Assembly: GCA_020740775.1 (NCBI GenBank)
Contig: JAHEWK010000009.1
Coordinates: 1,922,001-1,986,000 of the forward strand
Direction of reading: 5' to 3'
DNA from: Ilyonectria destructans
Taxonomy: Eukaryota > Ascomycota > Sordariomycetes > Hypocreales > Nectriaceae
DNA length: 64,000 nt
Shown: piece by piece, positions 21,629 to 32,395 of the stretch
Layout of the letters: each line of letters starts with the position of its first letter
How positions within the stretch are numbered: position 1 is the first letter of the stretch
Program-made: the position numbers and the translations under genes
The notes under the pieces: model-generated
Told to the model about the DNA's origin: nothing
Seen by the model: the letters and a program-made list of their open reading frames with translations, nothing else
The model's database searches: none

Positions 21629-23560
21629 CTAGACCTCACCCTCTGCATTTTCACGATCCCTCGTCTGCTTGATTTTATCCACAATCTTGACACAGTCGTT
21701 CCATATTCTTGCCCGATTCCTCAGACCCTTCAGTTCTTTCCAGTTAGAGGTGACATCTCTGAATAGCTTGTGCCAGTTTGTCCTATCGTACGGTAGACCC
21801 CTTGGTTCCCATGGCATAGTAGCTCGATGCCGGATCCCGTCATTGTACACTGAACTCTCCCGGAACAGTGCATGCGCAAGTTGGTACACATTCCATTCCG
21901 GTAGTGCTGTCTGTCCGTATGGGCGAATAATATCCACTTCGCGATTATGCTGCTGTTCGGAGTCCTCCTCTTCCAGTCCGGTAGGCATTACGTAGGCGGC
22001 ACCGGGAAATACCCAACTGTTTGGTCGCGCGTTGTCACACCAAGCCTCGTAGATAAACGGGAATTCGTCCACAAGAAGCTGGTGCCACAGAGAAATAGGC
22101 AACTGCTCAAACGCGTGAGAGGACAGGCGCAAGGCTGAGATCTCATCATTTGTGAGATAACTCGCAATCTTTGGAATTAGCCGTGACGGAAGACTCAGAA
22201 ATGGGTCGTTAGACGAAGACGGTTCCTGGCTTCTTCGCCGCGGTTTAAATGCGCTTTGCTGCACGTTAAATCCTTCATCGCTCGAGATAGTGGTTTCGCA
22301 CATCTCTCTAAAACCAGGGATGAAGATGGGATTGGCGGCCAAGTACTCATCCTCAGTATAATGAGTCCATTCTTTCCCAAATGCCTTACCAACGTCTTGG
22401 TCCCTTTCACAGAAGTTCTCTCCTGTATCAATGCTCTCGCAGTAGTGCTTCCAGAGGTTGACCAATCCGTCTGCGTCAACATAGCCGAGAGATTTGCGGC
22501 TCGCGATCATGAATAACTCGAAACAGGTGGGATGGAATGCCGCTCCAAACTGGGGAGCGCCGTATCCATTCTATGCATGCATAAGATTAGCAGGACTCGA
22601 TTTTGGGCGAGCTAATTCTTACCTGGGTGGGATTGGTATCATTCCCCGCTACGATGTCGTACACCCAGTGGCGAGGAGGAGGAGAGAACTCGACTTTTCC
22701 ACCAGAGGTGATATCCTCTGCCAGACCAGTGAGATGATATGCTGAAACTTGCTCAAAGGCCAGATCGTCCCTGAGTGGCTGCCGATCGTCAGGCTTGGCG
22801 ATGAGACACTGAATAGTCGTGCAACCTCTCATTTCCGCGGCCGAAATCTTGTCCCCGTGATAGCCTCCGAGGTGTTGACAAGTTGGGCCCGCGATGTGTT
22901 CGTATTCGCAAGCCTTGTTGGAAGCGGACGGGCCTCCGGTGGCAGTATCGTCTGACAATCCATTAAGCGTCGACAGTGGCAAACGCTCCATCTCATCATC
23001 AGCCGGCGTGGGCCCCCAAACGCTGAATGCCCGGGTGAAAGAATCGCCAGAGCCTTCCTCCTCCTCGTCACTTCCGTGGCCGTCTTCATCATCGCTCGCA
23101 CTGGAGTCATACTCTAATATCTCATCATCCGTATCGCTCTCAGTCTCGTAATTGCCATCATCTGAGTCTTCTTCTTCAAGATTTTGGGATGAATACAGGG
23201 CTCCCCAAACCCACTTCACAGGACCTCGATAAACCAACGCACAGCCGCTGTCTTGGCAGATTCCGTGGGCCCCAACAGTCCCCCCAACCCAAGTGGCACC
23301 GTCTCTCTTGCGGCCTGGGCCCCAAGAAGCTTCTAATGGCTCATCCCGGGTTCTGATCCTGTTAATTGCAAACGGAACTCCGCAGAGTTGGCAGTAGACC
23401 TGCTGTCGGTTAGTTACCACTAGACCGGTGATTCATAGCGCGGCGATTCATAGCGCGTACCTGCAAGGGGCCTGATGCTTCATTAGTACCGGGAATCGGG
23501 AGGGATGAGAGCGAGCTTACTCATGGAGCCATCTTGAAGGAAAGAATTTGCTGATGACAT
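21629..23560 (-). CDS. F-box-like protein of unknown target
   Basis: Four exons, 23560-23521, 23471-23461, 23399-22623 and 22570-21629, give 589 residues. The second exon is only 11 nt but has good splice signals on both sides and keeps the frame (MSSANSF through SPLQVYCQLCG). The N-terminal part contains Cys pairs (YCQLCGVPF and others) and an acidic Asp/Glu/Ser stretch at about residues 100-145. A degenerate F-box lies near residue 400: DPFLSLPSRLIPKIASYLTN. F-box proteins recruit substrates to SCF ubiquitin ligases. This architecture (Cys-containing N-terminus, acidic linker, F-box) is widespread in moulds with unknown targets. The start was chosen because it alone joins in frame through both introns. 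Confidence 0.8.
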
Positions 23561-23928
23561 TTTTCTGTCGAGTTGAAAGACAGATGTGCAGAAGGAGAGC
23601 TGAGAAATACGGTAAGTAGATGTAATTTCCACTATTTCAGCTCTGCCTAAAGTGAACGCGGAAATCCACCGCGCCTACTGATTCCGGTTAGACCATCAGA
23701 GCTAGCTACCAGAGTGACTTATGCCCACATATTATCTCTCATACTAATGCATGTACCTCAATTGCCAGTGTTGGCTTAATCACATACAGCTAGTCCAGAG
23801 TCTAAGCTGTGATCATGAAATGCCAAATGGCGATGCCGCTGCGCGAACGGTAAAGTTTGGGGGTGAGTATAAAGTACATCATTCCTAGTATCTTTCCTAG
23901 CTCTGTAGTCTAGCGTATTTATTGGATA

Positions 23929-24099
23929 ATGTTTAATGCGATTCTAGATGATAACTATATTAATGCCTGTCGAAGATTTGAGAGGGCTTTTCGTCGTCAC
24001 ATTCTAGATAAGCTGGAAGCGGCTGTAATTGATAATGAAGATATTAGCTTTTACGAACTAGATGGCACACTTGATTCTCTTCGTAAAGATGTTTCATAA
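23929..24099 (+). other. Small ORF or orphan exon, unknown
   Basis: This ORF has 56 codons, beginning MFNAILDDNYINACRRFE and ending SLRKDVS. It is rich in charged helix-forming residues. No upstream exon is evident and an in-frame TAG lies just before it. I cannot assign a family. It could be a remnant of a transposon or host gene. Confidence 0.25.
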
Positions 24100-24189
24100 G
24101 CTAAGGGTTGGAAGAGTAGTGTCAGACAGCCTGATAGGGACTGTTGAAATCTGACTTATCACATAACTGACGATCTTACGATATCTGGA

Positions 24190-24310
24190 ACGGCTTCCAG
24201 ACCGGCTGCTAGGAATCCGGTCTGGACCAAGTCTCAGGGCTCCGGCAGGTAGGTCTTCCGGCCTCAGACCTCCGGACCTCGGGCCCGGAGGCTCCCGGAG
24301 GCCGACCTCA
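24190..24310. repeat. GC-rich nested inverted repeats
   Basis: CCAGACCGG (24197-24205) pairs with CCGGTCTGG (24217-24225). CCTCCGG (24269-24275) pairs with CCGGAGG at 24285-24291 and again at 24295-24301. The island contrasts with its AT-rich surroundings. It may be a foldback element or the core of a small non-autonomous transposon. Confidence 0.6.
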
Positions 24311-24866
24311 TCCTCATCTATAAGACCGATCCCTAGCCCTTCAATAGATAGAAAAATCAAGCAATTCCATCGTCATCCAAGCTGTCTTATCCAATCCATC
24401 CTTCGTCTGATAAGTAGAAGGAGCGGACGTTGAGGAATTCCGAGCACTTGAAAGATGTGAGAAAGTTATATGCACAAATAACTTACTACCTAGGGTTTAC
24501 AAGCATGCCAACCTTTACGAGGTCGGTCATAAAAACCTAGTCCAGCCACATTAATGTGGTCCACCACTTTTTGTTCAACCTCTACCGAAAAGGTCCTAAA
24601 ACCACACCCAATTTACCAATTTCCAAGTAAAGCTTCATTAACGTCAAGATGTTCCGTGTACGTCGTGATTCTAGGCAATCTTTACCTGCTAAAAATACCT
24701 CAGATAAATGAAAGGCCGAATTGCCCAATATCATACTCACCCCAGTCAACCAAATGTGCGGTATTACATACGAAGGCATACGATTCAAGACAAGGCTTTT
24801 AATTCTTGAAAATTATAATTAAGCAATAAAACGCCACCCGATCCTAGGTTCCTATCTGCAGGTATT

Positions 24867-25608
24867 TTAACATTGACCATAAAACTCTTCGAAATCTTCA
24901 AACCCAGTTGTTGCCATAGTTGCGAACATGCGGGCTAGGGCCTGATACGTCTTGTCCCAACTTGTATCAGCATAGTTCCCGTCCCCCTGCAGGATACCCT
25001 CAAGTCCAATCACGACCGCTCGTGAAATATTCTCGTCGAGTACTCGGTATAGCACCCATTGTTTTCTGAGGCTCCCCTCGTCATCCTCGCCAATCGTCTC
25101 GCAACGAATGAACCTGGCCCAAGAAGTGCATGGTGTTGCTTCATGATCTAGGGATAGAACCAAGTCAGGGTAACCGCTTTTTTTTTAGAACAAGTTGAGC
25201 CCAAAAAGCTAGGTTCGCCTCTACCAGATAGTCTTTCAGGGTCCAGCTACGCCCCGACTGAACACAACCAGCCCAAAAAGAGTCTTCGCTACGGACAGAA
25301 CTAACAACCTCATCGGGTCTGTTGTGGACAGAACTGACAATTACATCAGGCGCACATATACGGCCCCGGCTAACACCAACACAAAGAACTTCGTCGTAGC
25401 ATGGGTGGGTGGTTTGGAGAGCTGACAGACATTGCGATAAGCATTTAAAGACAGCCCTGAATATGAATTGTATCACCGTCGCAACATCACCATTCCACCT
25501 TTGTTTCCTTACAATTTCGTCTACTGAACTCAAAATGCCCTCTACAACACAATTCAAGCCACTGGGTGGTAAGGTCAGTCTAGGCAAGATGGCTCGTTCA
25601 CCGTCCAT
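24867..25608 (-). pseudogene. Hypothetical protein with a homopolymer frameshift
   Basis: Two frames abut: 25608-25165 and 25163-24867. At 25178-25186 there is a run of nine T (A on the coding strand). With eight, the frame would pass from LAFWAQLVLKK through SGYPDL into LVLSLDHEATPCTSWARF without a break, which is strong evidence for a single-base insertion or a sequencing error. The joined product would be about 246 residues, ending EDFEEFYGQC. I recognise no family, signal peptide or membrane segment. The 5' end overlaps the promoter and first exon of the opposite-strand dehydrogenase, so the true start may lie further in. There is no upstream ATG candidate beyond 25608 because a stop precedes it. 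Confidence 0.45.
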
Positions 25609-26433
25609 CTAATATGTTCCGACTAACACCCTCCGAGTGACTGGATCGAGCCGTGGCATTGGGGCAGCCATCGCCTTGCATTTGGCCTCCCTGGGCAGCC
25701 ACGCCGTGATCAACTATGTGTCGTCCAGCTCGGCTGCAAAAGATGTGGCTGCCAAAATACGGAAGCTTGGCGTCAATGCCATCACCGTTCAAGCGGATGT
25801 CACCATGGCCGACGATATAGTCAACCTCTTTGAAACAGTCAAGTCGGAGTTTGGCCGACTTAATATCGCCATGAGCAACTCTGGCGTCGAGCACTTCGGC
25901 CACCTGAGCGAGGTCAGCGGGGATGATATTGATCGAGTTCTCTCTGTCAATGCCAAGGCCCAGTATTTGTTGCGCAGCAGTCGCAAAGGTTCCTGGAGGA
26001 CAATGGACGTCTCATCCTCATCTCGTCAATCTCCCCGGTCATGGTATGTAGGACCAAGTCATTTATCATGGGAATCAACTGATTTATTTCAGGGCATTCC
26101 GAACCATGCACTATATGCAGCCTCCAAGGCCGCTATCATGGGCATGGTGAGATGCTTTGCCTGAGACTTTAGGAAGCATAACATTACCGTCAATTGCATT
26201 GCACTTGGTGGTATCAAGACAGACATGTATGCCGAGGCGGCTGCAAAGTATATTACTGGAGGGGACAAGCTCTCTGAAGCAGAAATCAATGAACGGGTAG
26301 GTCGAATGAGCCATTTGGAGAGCCAGGTTTCCCAAGCGATATTGCTGGTATTGTAGCTGTTTTGGCTAGCCCTGAGGCATAATGGCTCACTGGTCAGACC
26401 ATTCATGCAAGTGGAGGTCTGCACATGGGTTGA
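25535..26433 (+). pseudogene. Short-chain dehydrogenase pseudogene (hydroxynaphthalene-reductase-like)
   Basis: Remnant of an NAD(P)H-dependent SDR resembling tri/tetrahydroxynaphthalene and versicolorin reductases. Exon 1 is 25535-25583 and exon 2 starts at 25638. The only joint that keeps the family sequence uses a GC-AG intron (donor GCAAGA), giving KPLGGKVSL then VTGSSRGIGAAIALHLA. The catalytic YAASK is present after a second intron that ends near 26092. Damage: one base is lost at about 25970 (TATTTG where the family needs TATTTTG), a TGA replaces a codon after RCFA at 26161, one base is lost near 26315, and a TAA stands where EAQWLTGQ is expected near 26380. The reading ends in ASGGLHMG as in the family. 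The gene is not functional as read. Confidence 0.8.
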
Positions 26434-27619
26434 GTTATTGTCACGTTACAGCTACAGTGGGAATTGGGTAAACATAGTAGATTTGCCTTAAGGATCACAA
26501 AGGAAAATTGGCAGCAGAAGCTGCCCTAAATATGCGGTCAGGGGCGGCCGAGCTGGCTTTCCTCCGCTAAGACCCGAGATAGCCTCGGCTTGAGCTTACA
26601 AACGCAGGTCCCTGTGCGCCGGATCCTAAGATCCGGCCCTTGACCCTATCGGTCCTAGGCTCACGAGCTGTTATCCCTACGATCGTAATCTCCACGTGAT
26701 GATTGAGTCTGGACTGTGACAGTTATGTAGCATAAATTGAATTCACGCATGGACGCAAAATGCCCTCCACCTCCAGTCTCCTCATCCTGTGGTAAATCTA
26801 CATCGCATTGCTTCCTGACTTCATCTGTGAGTATTGTAACGAATATTTCCGCCGTCAAAGCATTATACCAATTCTAGTGAAGCCAGCAACCACGTTCAAT
26901 CCAGTCTAATCTGCCTTTTAGTAGAATCCAATGTATCTAGAAATTTTACGTTTATATATTTCCCCTTTTTCATCGTAGAGGCGTAGTTGTATAGGAGAAG
27001 ATAGATAAAATTGATGGCGTATAGGGATGTGTCGCACTAGAGCCTAAGCTGTTGCATCTGGTGATTTCAAAGACGTTCCGCATAAATTCTTACATGAACT
27101 TTCGTCCTTGACAACGGAAGAAAACGAACACATCTTACGAGGACACGTCATGAGCTGTCATGCGAATTGATAACTTGGCCGTATGACTCAACAAGATCCT
27201 TGAATTATCCAATTACAGCGCAGTGGCATGCTATCGGGGTCTGTGTTGCATCGGGCGATCAAGAAGAAGGCTGAACGGCAATCTCCTGTGCGTACCTGCA
27301 TTATTCAAGTTCTGGAATCACCGTATAGCCTACAGAAAAATGGACACCCGGGCGAAATTTCCGCGTTTAGAGGTCTGGCAGTCTCCAAATGTGGAAAGTT
27401 TGCGGAGTTACTAGTGCAACTCCGGATGATTCAGAATGATTCATAGCGGGTCCGTTCTCCGGATAAACAAGGCTCGGACCACCACTAGACGCCCCTCACT
27501 CCACTGACGTATTTGGGCCAAGAAGGTTCTGTCAAGGTGAAATAGACTTAAGAAACGGCAGTCAACATTGAAGCGCAGAGAACCTGCATAACAATTACCG
27601 GTACATCTCAGCATTCAAA
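26434..27619. other. Intergenic, with a short palindrome
   Basis: No gene recognised. An 8-bp perfect inverted repeat with a 4-bp loop, GCCGGATC-CTAA-GATCCGGC, lies at 26618-26637 within a GC-richer patch around 26540-26660. The rest is AT-leaning. Confidence 0.5.
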
Positions 27620-29017
27620 ATGAGTGAAGGATCAAACCATGCCATTGTCTTCGGCGCGTCCGGCCTGATTGGCTGGGCCATTGTCGACCAACTCTTGAGT
27701 GCCTACCCTGGCCCCGGCTCGTTCTCCAAGGTCACTGCAGTCACGAATCGCCCTCTCGAGCTGAACGACGCACATTGGCCCAAGCCAGAATCGGAGAGGC
27801 CGGACTTGCAGCTCGTCTCGGGTATTGATCTTCGTCGCGGAGACGGGCCTATATTGGCAGAATCCCTGCGGCAGGTGGTCAAGGACATTGAAACCGTCAC
27901 CCACATCTACTACTTGGGTATGTTATCATCACAGCGCCGGTGAACACCCGAGCTCACCTTCAAAAGTATTCACCGCAGTTGAGGACGACATCGAGGAGGT
28001 TGCCCTGAACCGGCGCATGATTCAGAATGTCATCGACGCCCACCACTTGACGAGCCCCAATCTGCAGTTTGTAGTGTTCCCCGGTGGCACACGGGTAAGT
28101 AATTATGTCCCCGAGTCACCCAATTCAACATGTTAAATAAATAGGGATATGGGATATATGCCCCAGGAGGTACTTTTACTCCCCCATTGACTGAGGACAT
28201 GGTGGACAACCTCCCCGCCGACTACGCGAAGACGGTCGCGTACCCGGCCTACCGCAAACTCCTTGGAGAATTGAGCAAGGGGAAGAAGTGGACATGGTGT
28301 GAGGTCTGCCCGGATGCGATTGTAAGTTCATCGAGCGCACCAAGAACGTAACTGACTTGGAATGAGGTTGGGTTTACCCCGAATGGCTCTCAATTCAGCC
28401 TGGCACTGCACTGGGCTCAGTACCTGTCTCTTTATGCCTACAACAACGGCGTCGGGCCGCATACCCACGAAACTAAGGATATTCCTGTCGAAATACCCTT
28501 CCCTGGCAACATAGCCGGCGCCAACTCGCTATTCTCTCCCGTTGCCAGCCTGACAATCGCACGCTTCATGATCTATGCCTCGCTGCACCCTGAGACATGT
28601 GGCGGGGGCAGATTGTTTAACATTGCTGACAACGAGACGCCGTGCAAGTATGGCGAGCTCTGGCCTCAGCTGGCTAAGTGGTTTGGCCTGGTGGGCGTGG
28701 GACCTTCCGAAGACTCGCAAGCCCAGGACAATACGTTGAAGGTTGGCGAGCTACCTCAAACCACGCCATCCTTGACGCCTGGTGAGTATGTCGCCAAGTA
28801 TAAGGAGACATTTGCCCAGTGCGGGAGCGAGAAAGCCGTCAAAGGAGGTGTTGGAGTTGGAAGCCGGCAACTGGACAGCGTGGGCTATTGGTTGACGTTT
28901 GACCGACAATTGAGCTTGAAAAAGGTGAGGGAGACAGGCTTTGAGGGGGACAAAGATCCGGTTCACGCCTGGTTGCAGAGCTTTGATATGTTTAGAAAGG
29001 CTGCATTGATACTTTGA
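27620..29017 (+). CDS. PRISE-like NAD(P)H enone reductase (extended SDR)
   Basis: Exons 27620-27917, 27967-28094, 28145-28321 and 28367-29017 give 417 residues. The N-terminus carries the nucleotide-binding GASGLIG (residues about 13-19). Later segments VVFPGGTR|GYGIYAPGG, WTWCEVCPDAI and GRLFNIADNE match the progesterone 5-beta-reductase/iridoid synthase-like group of extended SDRs, which reduce activated C=C bonds. In fungi such genes often accompany secondary metabolism or detoxification; here no backbone synthase is nearby. All introns are 45-50 nt with GTAAGT or GTATGT donors. The start is the first ATG with a good frame. No targeting signal is seen. The substrate is unknown. Confidence 0.82.
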
Positions 29018-29356
29018 GACAGCTGCTTGTGGTCGTTGACCCGAGCAAGCTTGCCGCAATGGGTCCCAAAGGAGATTGACGAGAGGAAGTGGGTTGGAAA
29101 GCCGCCAAGGCTCGCTTACTAGTGAGTGTTGAAGATTTCAAACGCTATTATTATTCCATGAATTTGAAGATACATGGCAGATGGAATGGCACGGTATCGC
29201 GTTATTAGTTCAGCAATCGTATCCCGCTCAATTTCCTGTAGACTAACTAGTCTCCTGGATAAGATGTTCAAAGTAGCTATGTAGGAAATTGGCACATGGT
29301 TTCAACTACCTCGTATTCTCAGGGGTGCTATTGTAAAAAACTCCAGATGTAGCAAA
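29018..29356. other. Short intergenic between convergent genes
   Basis: This interval is presumably the 3' UTRs of the PRISE-like reductase and the propeller protein. Nothing else is seen. Confidence 0.5.
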
Positions 29357-31279
29357 TTAAGCTTCATTGAGTGGTTGATGATATTCCCTTTCATTAATCG
29401 TGGTTTTTAATGTCCCGTTGGCTTGGAAGATGTTCGTCATTATATCGATCGTCAGATGGAAGCCATCTGGGCTTGTTTTCTTGGTACCTTTGTTTGGTCC
29501 GGTCTGCTCGAGGTCGGAATACCAGTTGACGACGTTCAGAGTCACTGATGGATTTTGGCTAGATACCTTTTCAGTCCCAGTTAAGAAGTTTAACCCATCG
29601 TCTGAGAAGTCATTATAGGATACGCTGACGGTCTGTAGAGCAGTTCCTTTATCATTGGCAGTGATGTTGACATCGGCCCATCCGGAGGCTGTACCCTGGA
29701 GCTTATAGCTTCCCGGAGCTGGAAATGGCCGTGAGACGCCCTTACTTCCAGGGATGTAGGGAGTTGCCCATGGGATGTTGTCTGAGACGGGTTTGACCTG
29801 GACCGGCTTGAGTGGTCTGCGACTGCTAAGGTAAGCAAGCATCATGCGTTGCCTCCGGCCTCCTTCAGCAGTGGAAGGGTAACATGGAAGCGGATTCAGG
29901 CCACCGCAGGCAGGAGAGACTGTTTGCGATTGATGATAAACAATGTGAGTTCCATCTGGGGACCACTTTGGGTCAGCCATGGCGTTCCATTCAGGATCGC
30001 CCACACCCCCATTTCCGGGTGTGCGATTCCCCTGCGCATTTATTTGCTGACCGAAATATGAGCCTCGGTCACCAAGGCCATCAATTAACCAAGGCTGGAA
30101 AAACCGGCGATATCCGTTGTTGCGAGTTGAAGCTACCGTGCTGGTCGACACCAGATCTGTGAGGGGCGGGATACCCCGTAGACCAGCCATAAACATTTGC
30201 CGACCTGAGCCTCTGGTATCCAATACCACCATCCATTTGTCATCTGGAGAGATATCGATGGGGTCGACGTATTCCGGATGGCTGGTTAGTCGGCGAACGC
30301 TGCCGGTTGCCAAGTTGGCCGCGAAGACGTCAATGTTTGATGATTCAGAAGGAAATCCGATATACGTGACCTCCTGGCCACTTCCGCTAAACCCTCGAAG
30401 CTCGCCGATTGAAATCGCTTCGTGGTTTACAACTAGCTGGTCGGTATGTTGAGTGTGAACACTAATCGGTTGTGGGCTTGTGGGATCAAATAGCAGCTGG
30501 ACGTTGCGTAAATCGTAGCGCGGGGTGAGCGGTTCGCCGGATTCGGGGTGGGCGTTAAATGATAGCCGACCGATGTATGCGTACTGGTCGAACTTTCCAG
30601 CTGTGACTGTGGCCGCACTGAAGCCAATGTGGGTGTTGTCGGGATGTAACCGGAGTTCTCGCATATTTCCACCGCGTCCAGATCCATCTGAGGCCGTATT
30701 CCAGCGAATAGGATAAATGCGAACTTTGTCCATGGAGCACAATGTGGTAGAAAACTTGAAAGGGCATTCGATAATATTGGTACCGGCTAGAATTCTCTTT
30801 CCATCCGCAAAGGCCTGTGGGTAAAGGTAGTTCATCGTGGTCGATGTCGGAACCGCACACGTGAGACATTTCCATGCATCGCCATTTTGGAACTTAGTTC
30901 CATCCGTCTTGACAATAATAACTTGCTGGCCCGCATATATACTGGAAGGGTCGCCGGTCGTTGGTGCGCCTGTAAAGTTGAGTGTGGCAATGACATGTTT
31001 GCCGTCTGGAAGAAAGCCGCCCGATCGCAAGACTGGCGTCTGCCCGATACAGCCGGTTCTGTGTGGATTGATTTCCGCCGTACATCCACCCGGCGTCTCA
31101 TCTTCTGTAACAGGAGGCAAGGGAAGCTCAGTTATTGTTATCGGCTCGGGGGGCGGAGGTAAAGGGGCGCTGATCTGGTGTTGCGGGCTCCCACTCTGGT
31201 CAAAGAGTGCAGGGTACTGGGGTCTGGCGTTTGCGGAAACGGCAAGACAAGTGAAGACGGTCACATGGTCAAACTTCAT
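29357..31279 (-). CDS. Secreted beta-propeller protein, saponin-hydrolase-like
   Basis: One exon, 640 residues. The signal peptide is MKFDHVTVFTCLAVSANA, followed by a Pro-rich linker. The body shows repeated blade motifs of the TolB/WD40-like kind: FLPDGKHVIATLNF, RELRLHPDNTHIGFS, DISPDDKWMVVLDTRGSG and DPKWSPDGTHIVYHQS. Conserved Cys pairs (CLTC; CPFKFSTTLC) suggest extracellular disulphides. The closest family I recall is the fungal saponin hydrolase group (soyasaponin-cleaving secreted enzymes of about 610-640 residues); this is memory, not a search. It would then remove the sugar chain from plant triterpene saponins outside the cell. Alternatively it is a secreted propeller protein of other function. 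The gene points toward the reductase on its left. Confidence 0.6.
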   Translation of the reverse strand: MKFDHVTVFTCLAVSANARPQYPALFDQSGSPQHQISAPLPPPPEPITITELPLPPVTEDETPGGCTAEINPHRTGCIGQTPVLRSGGFLPDGKHVIATLNFTGAPTTGDPSSIYAGQQVIIVKTDGTKFQNGDAWKCLTCAVPTSTTMNYLYPQAFADGKRILAGTNIIECPFKFSTTLCSMDKVRIYPIRWNTASDGSGRGGNMRELRLHPDNTHIGFSAATVTAGKFDQYAYIGRLSFNAHPESGEPLTPRYDLRNVQLLFDPTSPQPISVHTQHTDQLVVNHEAISIGELRGFSGSGQEVTYIGFPSESSNIDVFAANLATGSVRRLTSHPEYVDPIDISPDDKWMVVLDTRGSGRQMFMAGLRGIPPLTDLVSTSTVASTRNNGYRRFFQPWLIDGLGDRGSYFGQQINAQGNRTPGNGGVGDPEWNAMADPKWSPDGTHIVYHQSQTVSPACGGLNPLPCYPSTAEGGRRQRMMLAYLSSRRPLKPVQVKPVSDNIPWATPYIPGSKGVSRPFPAPGSYKLQGTASGWADVNITANDKGTALQTVSVSYNDFSDDGLNFLTGTEKVSSQNPSVTLNVVNWYSDLEQTGPNKGTKKTSPDGFHLTIDIMTNIFQANGTLKTTINEREYHQPLNEA

Positions 31280-31470
31280 GGTCGGATCGTTGGAGTTTGC
31301 TCTTGAGGTCTGAAAAGAAGAAGAAATGAGTCGCGAAAAGCAGGCGCACGGGAATCTTTAAACTATTTGACTTGTTGGCACTGCGATACGAGGCAGTGGA
31401 GGCAGTGTGCGACTAGTCCGACACTAGCTCCCTAGACAACTTCTAATACGCGTATGACCTGGATTATGCG

Positions 31471-31546
31471 CGTATAGCTGTTTGATACAAGTATTCGTTT
31501 TAGGTGTCAGATACGAATACTTCGTATAGCTGTTGAATACGAGTAT
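31471..31546 (+). repeat. Direct and inverted short repeats upstream of the propeller gene
   Basis: A 24-nt unit beginning CGTATAGCTGTT occurs at 31471-31494 and again at 31523-31546 with few differences. Between them, ATACGAA (31511-31517) and TTCGTAT (31521-31527) form a hairpin. More ATACGAGTA-like words continue to about 31700. It could be a regulatory array or a decayed element. Confidence 0.55.
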
Positions 31547-31839
31547 AGATGGCGATACACTGATACCGAGATGCCGTAAGCCCTTTGGCACTGGTTCTGC
31601 TGCTTTGTACTTGTGCAACTAGGTTACAATATCTGGTACTTAGCATCGTGATACTCGAAAACTACATATCTAACCTCTGACGTGTTACGAGTACGAAGGC
31701 TGGTGCAGGAAGTTTGACAACTTTGCTTAGTCGAGGTACGTACCATATACACAGCGTGATACAGTGCGTATATCTCAGAAGGAAGTCCCTATAAAAAGCC
31801 CCTGTTATTTAGCTGGAGTTAGGAAGCTTCGCAACAGGA

Positions 31840-32278
31840 GTATGCAAAGATACAAGACACGAGCAACGCGCGAGCGACAAGCCAATCTTGACAGAAGCGC
31901 AGTTCAACAACTTTCTCTCTCACGCACCGAAGTGAAGAATTACAGCCATGATTGGGGCACTTCGATCTTCCATCAGAGATGATCACGCGTCGTGATGACA
32001 CACGGCGATTTGCACCCCCACAACATCATGGTCTACTGGGAACCCATTCAGTGTGGTGGTAAAGAGACACGCGAGATGGCACAAAAGGTAGCCAGCATTC
32101 TAGATTAGGACCCAGTAGGCTAGTACGCTGAATACTAGGAGTACCTCAAAGCTCTCAATACCATCACTCCTCGGGGACCACTGCGGGATTGGCTGGACCT
32201 TCTCCCCACTGACGCAATCGGTTGTTACCACGTTGAGTATGCCATGAATATTGCCATTGGTCGGTGGCTTGAACAGTA
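31840..32278 (+). pseudogene. Phosphotransferase (APH/choline-kinase fold) pseudogene
   Basis: The catalytic motif of aminoglycoside-phosphotransferase-family proteins is clear: VVMTHGDLHPHNIMV near 31990-32035. Upstream, in another frame, PILTEAQFNNFLSHAP precedes it as in fungal members. Downstream the frame reads ASILD, stop, then stops again at the next two expected tryptophans (family about LDWExxGWYPEYWEY), then EYLKALNTITPRGPLRDWLD and YAMNIAIGRWLEQ, TAG. Stops are at 32106-32108, 32121-32123 and 32136-32138, all TAG where TGG is expected. A TGA follows HAPK near 31934, and at least two frame changes occur. The N-terminal lobe is not recognisable. Confidence 0.8.
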
Positions 32279-32395
32279 GTGCGAAGGATACTGAAGCAGA
32301 ACAACGCCCAAAATGGCTGCGTATTAACGAAACATGGGGTAACAAATCTTCATTCTATTCTAACAATTCTAATATATGACAGATTGTACAATCGA

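Larger units (their letters stand above)
23561..24866. other. Intergenic with GC-rich inverted repeats and a small ORF
   Basis: This stretch is AT-leaning with one GC-rich island of nested inverted repeats at 24190-24310. A small forward ORF of 56 codons at 23929-24099 reads like natural protein (FERAFRRHILDKLEAAV) but has no recognised family. It may be an exon of a lost gene. Confidence 0.4.

Noticed and set aside
24600..24802. Forward frame with IYQFPSKASLTSRC-like content as a gene
   Set aside because: Overlaps an equally long reverse frame and has no family or splice support.
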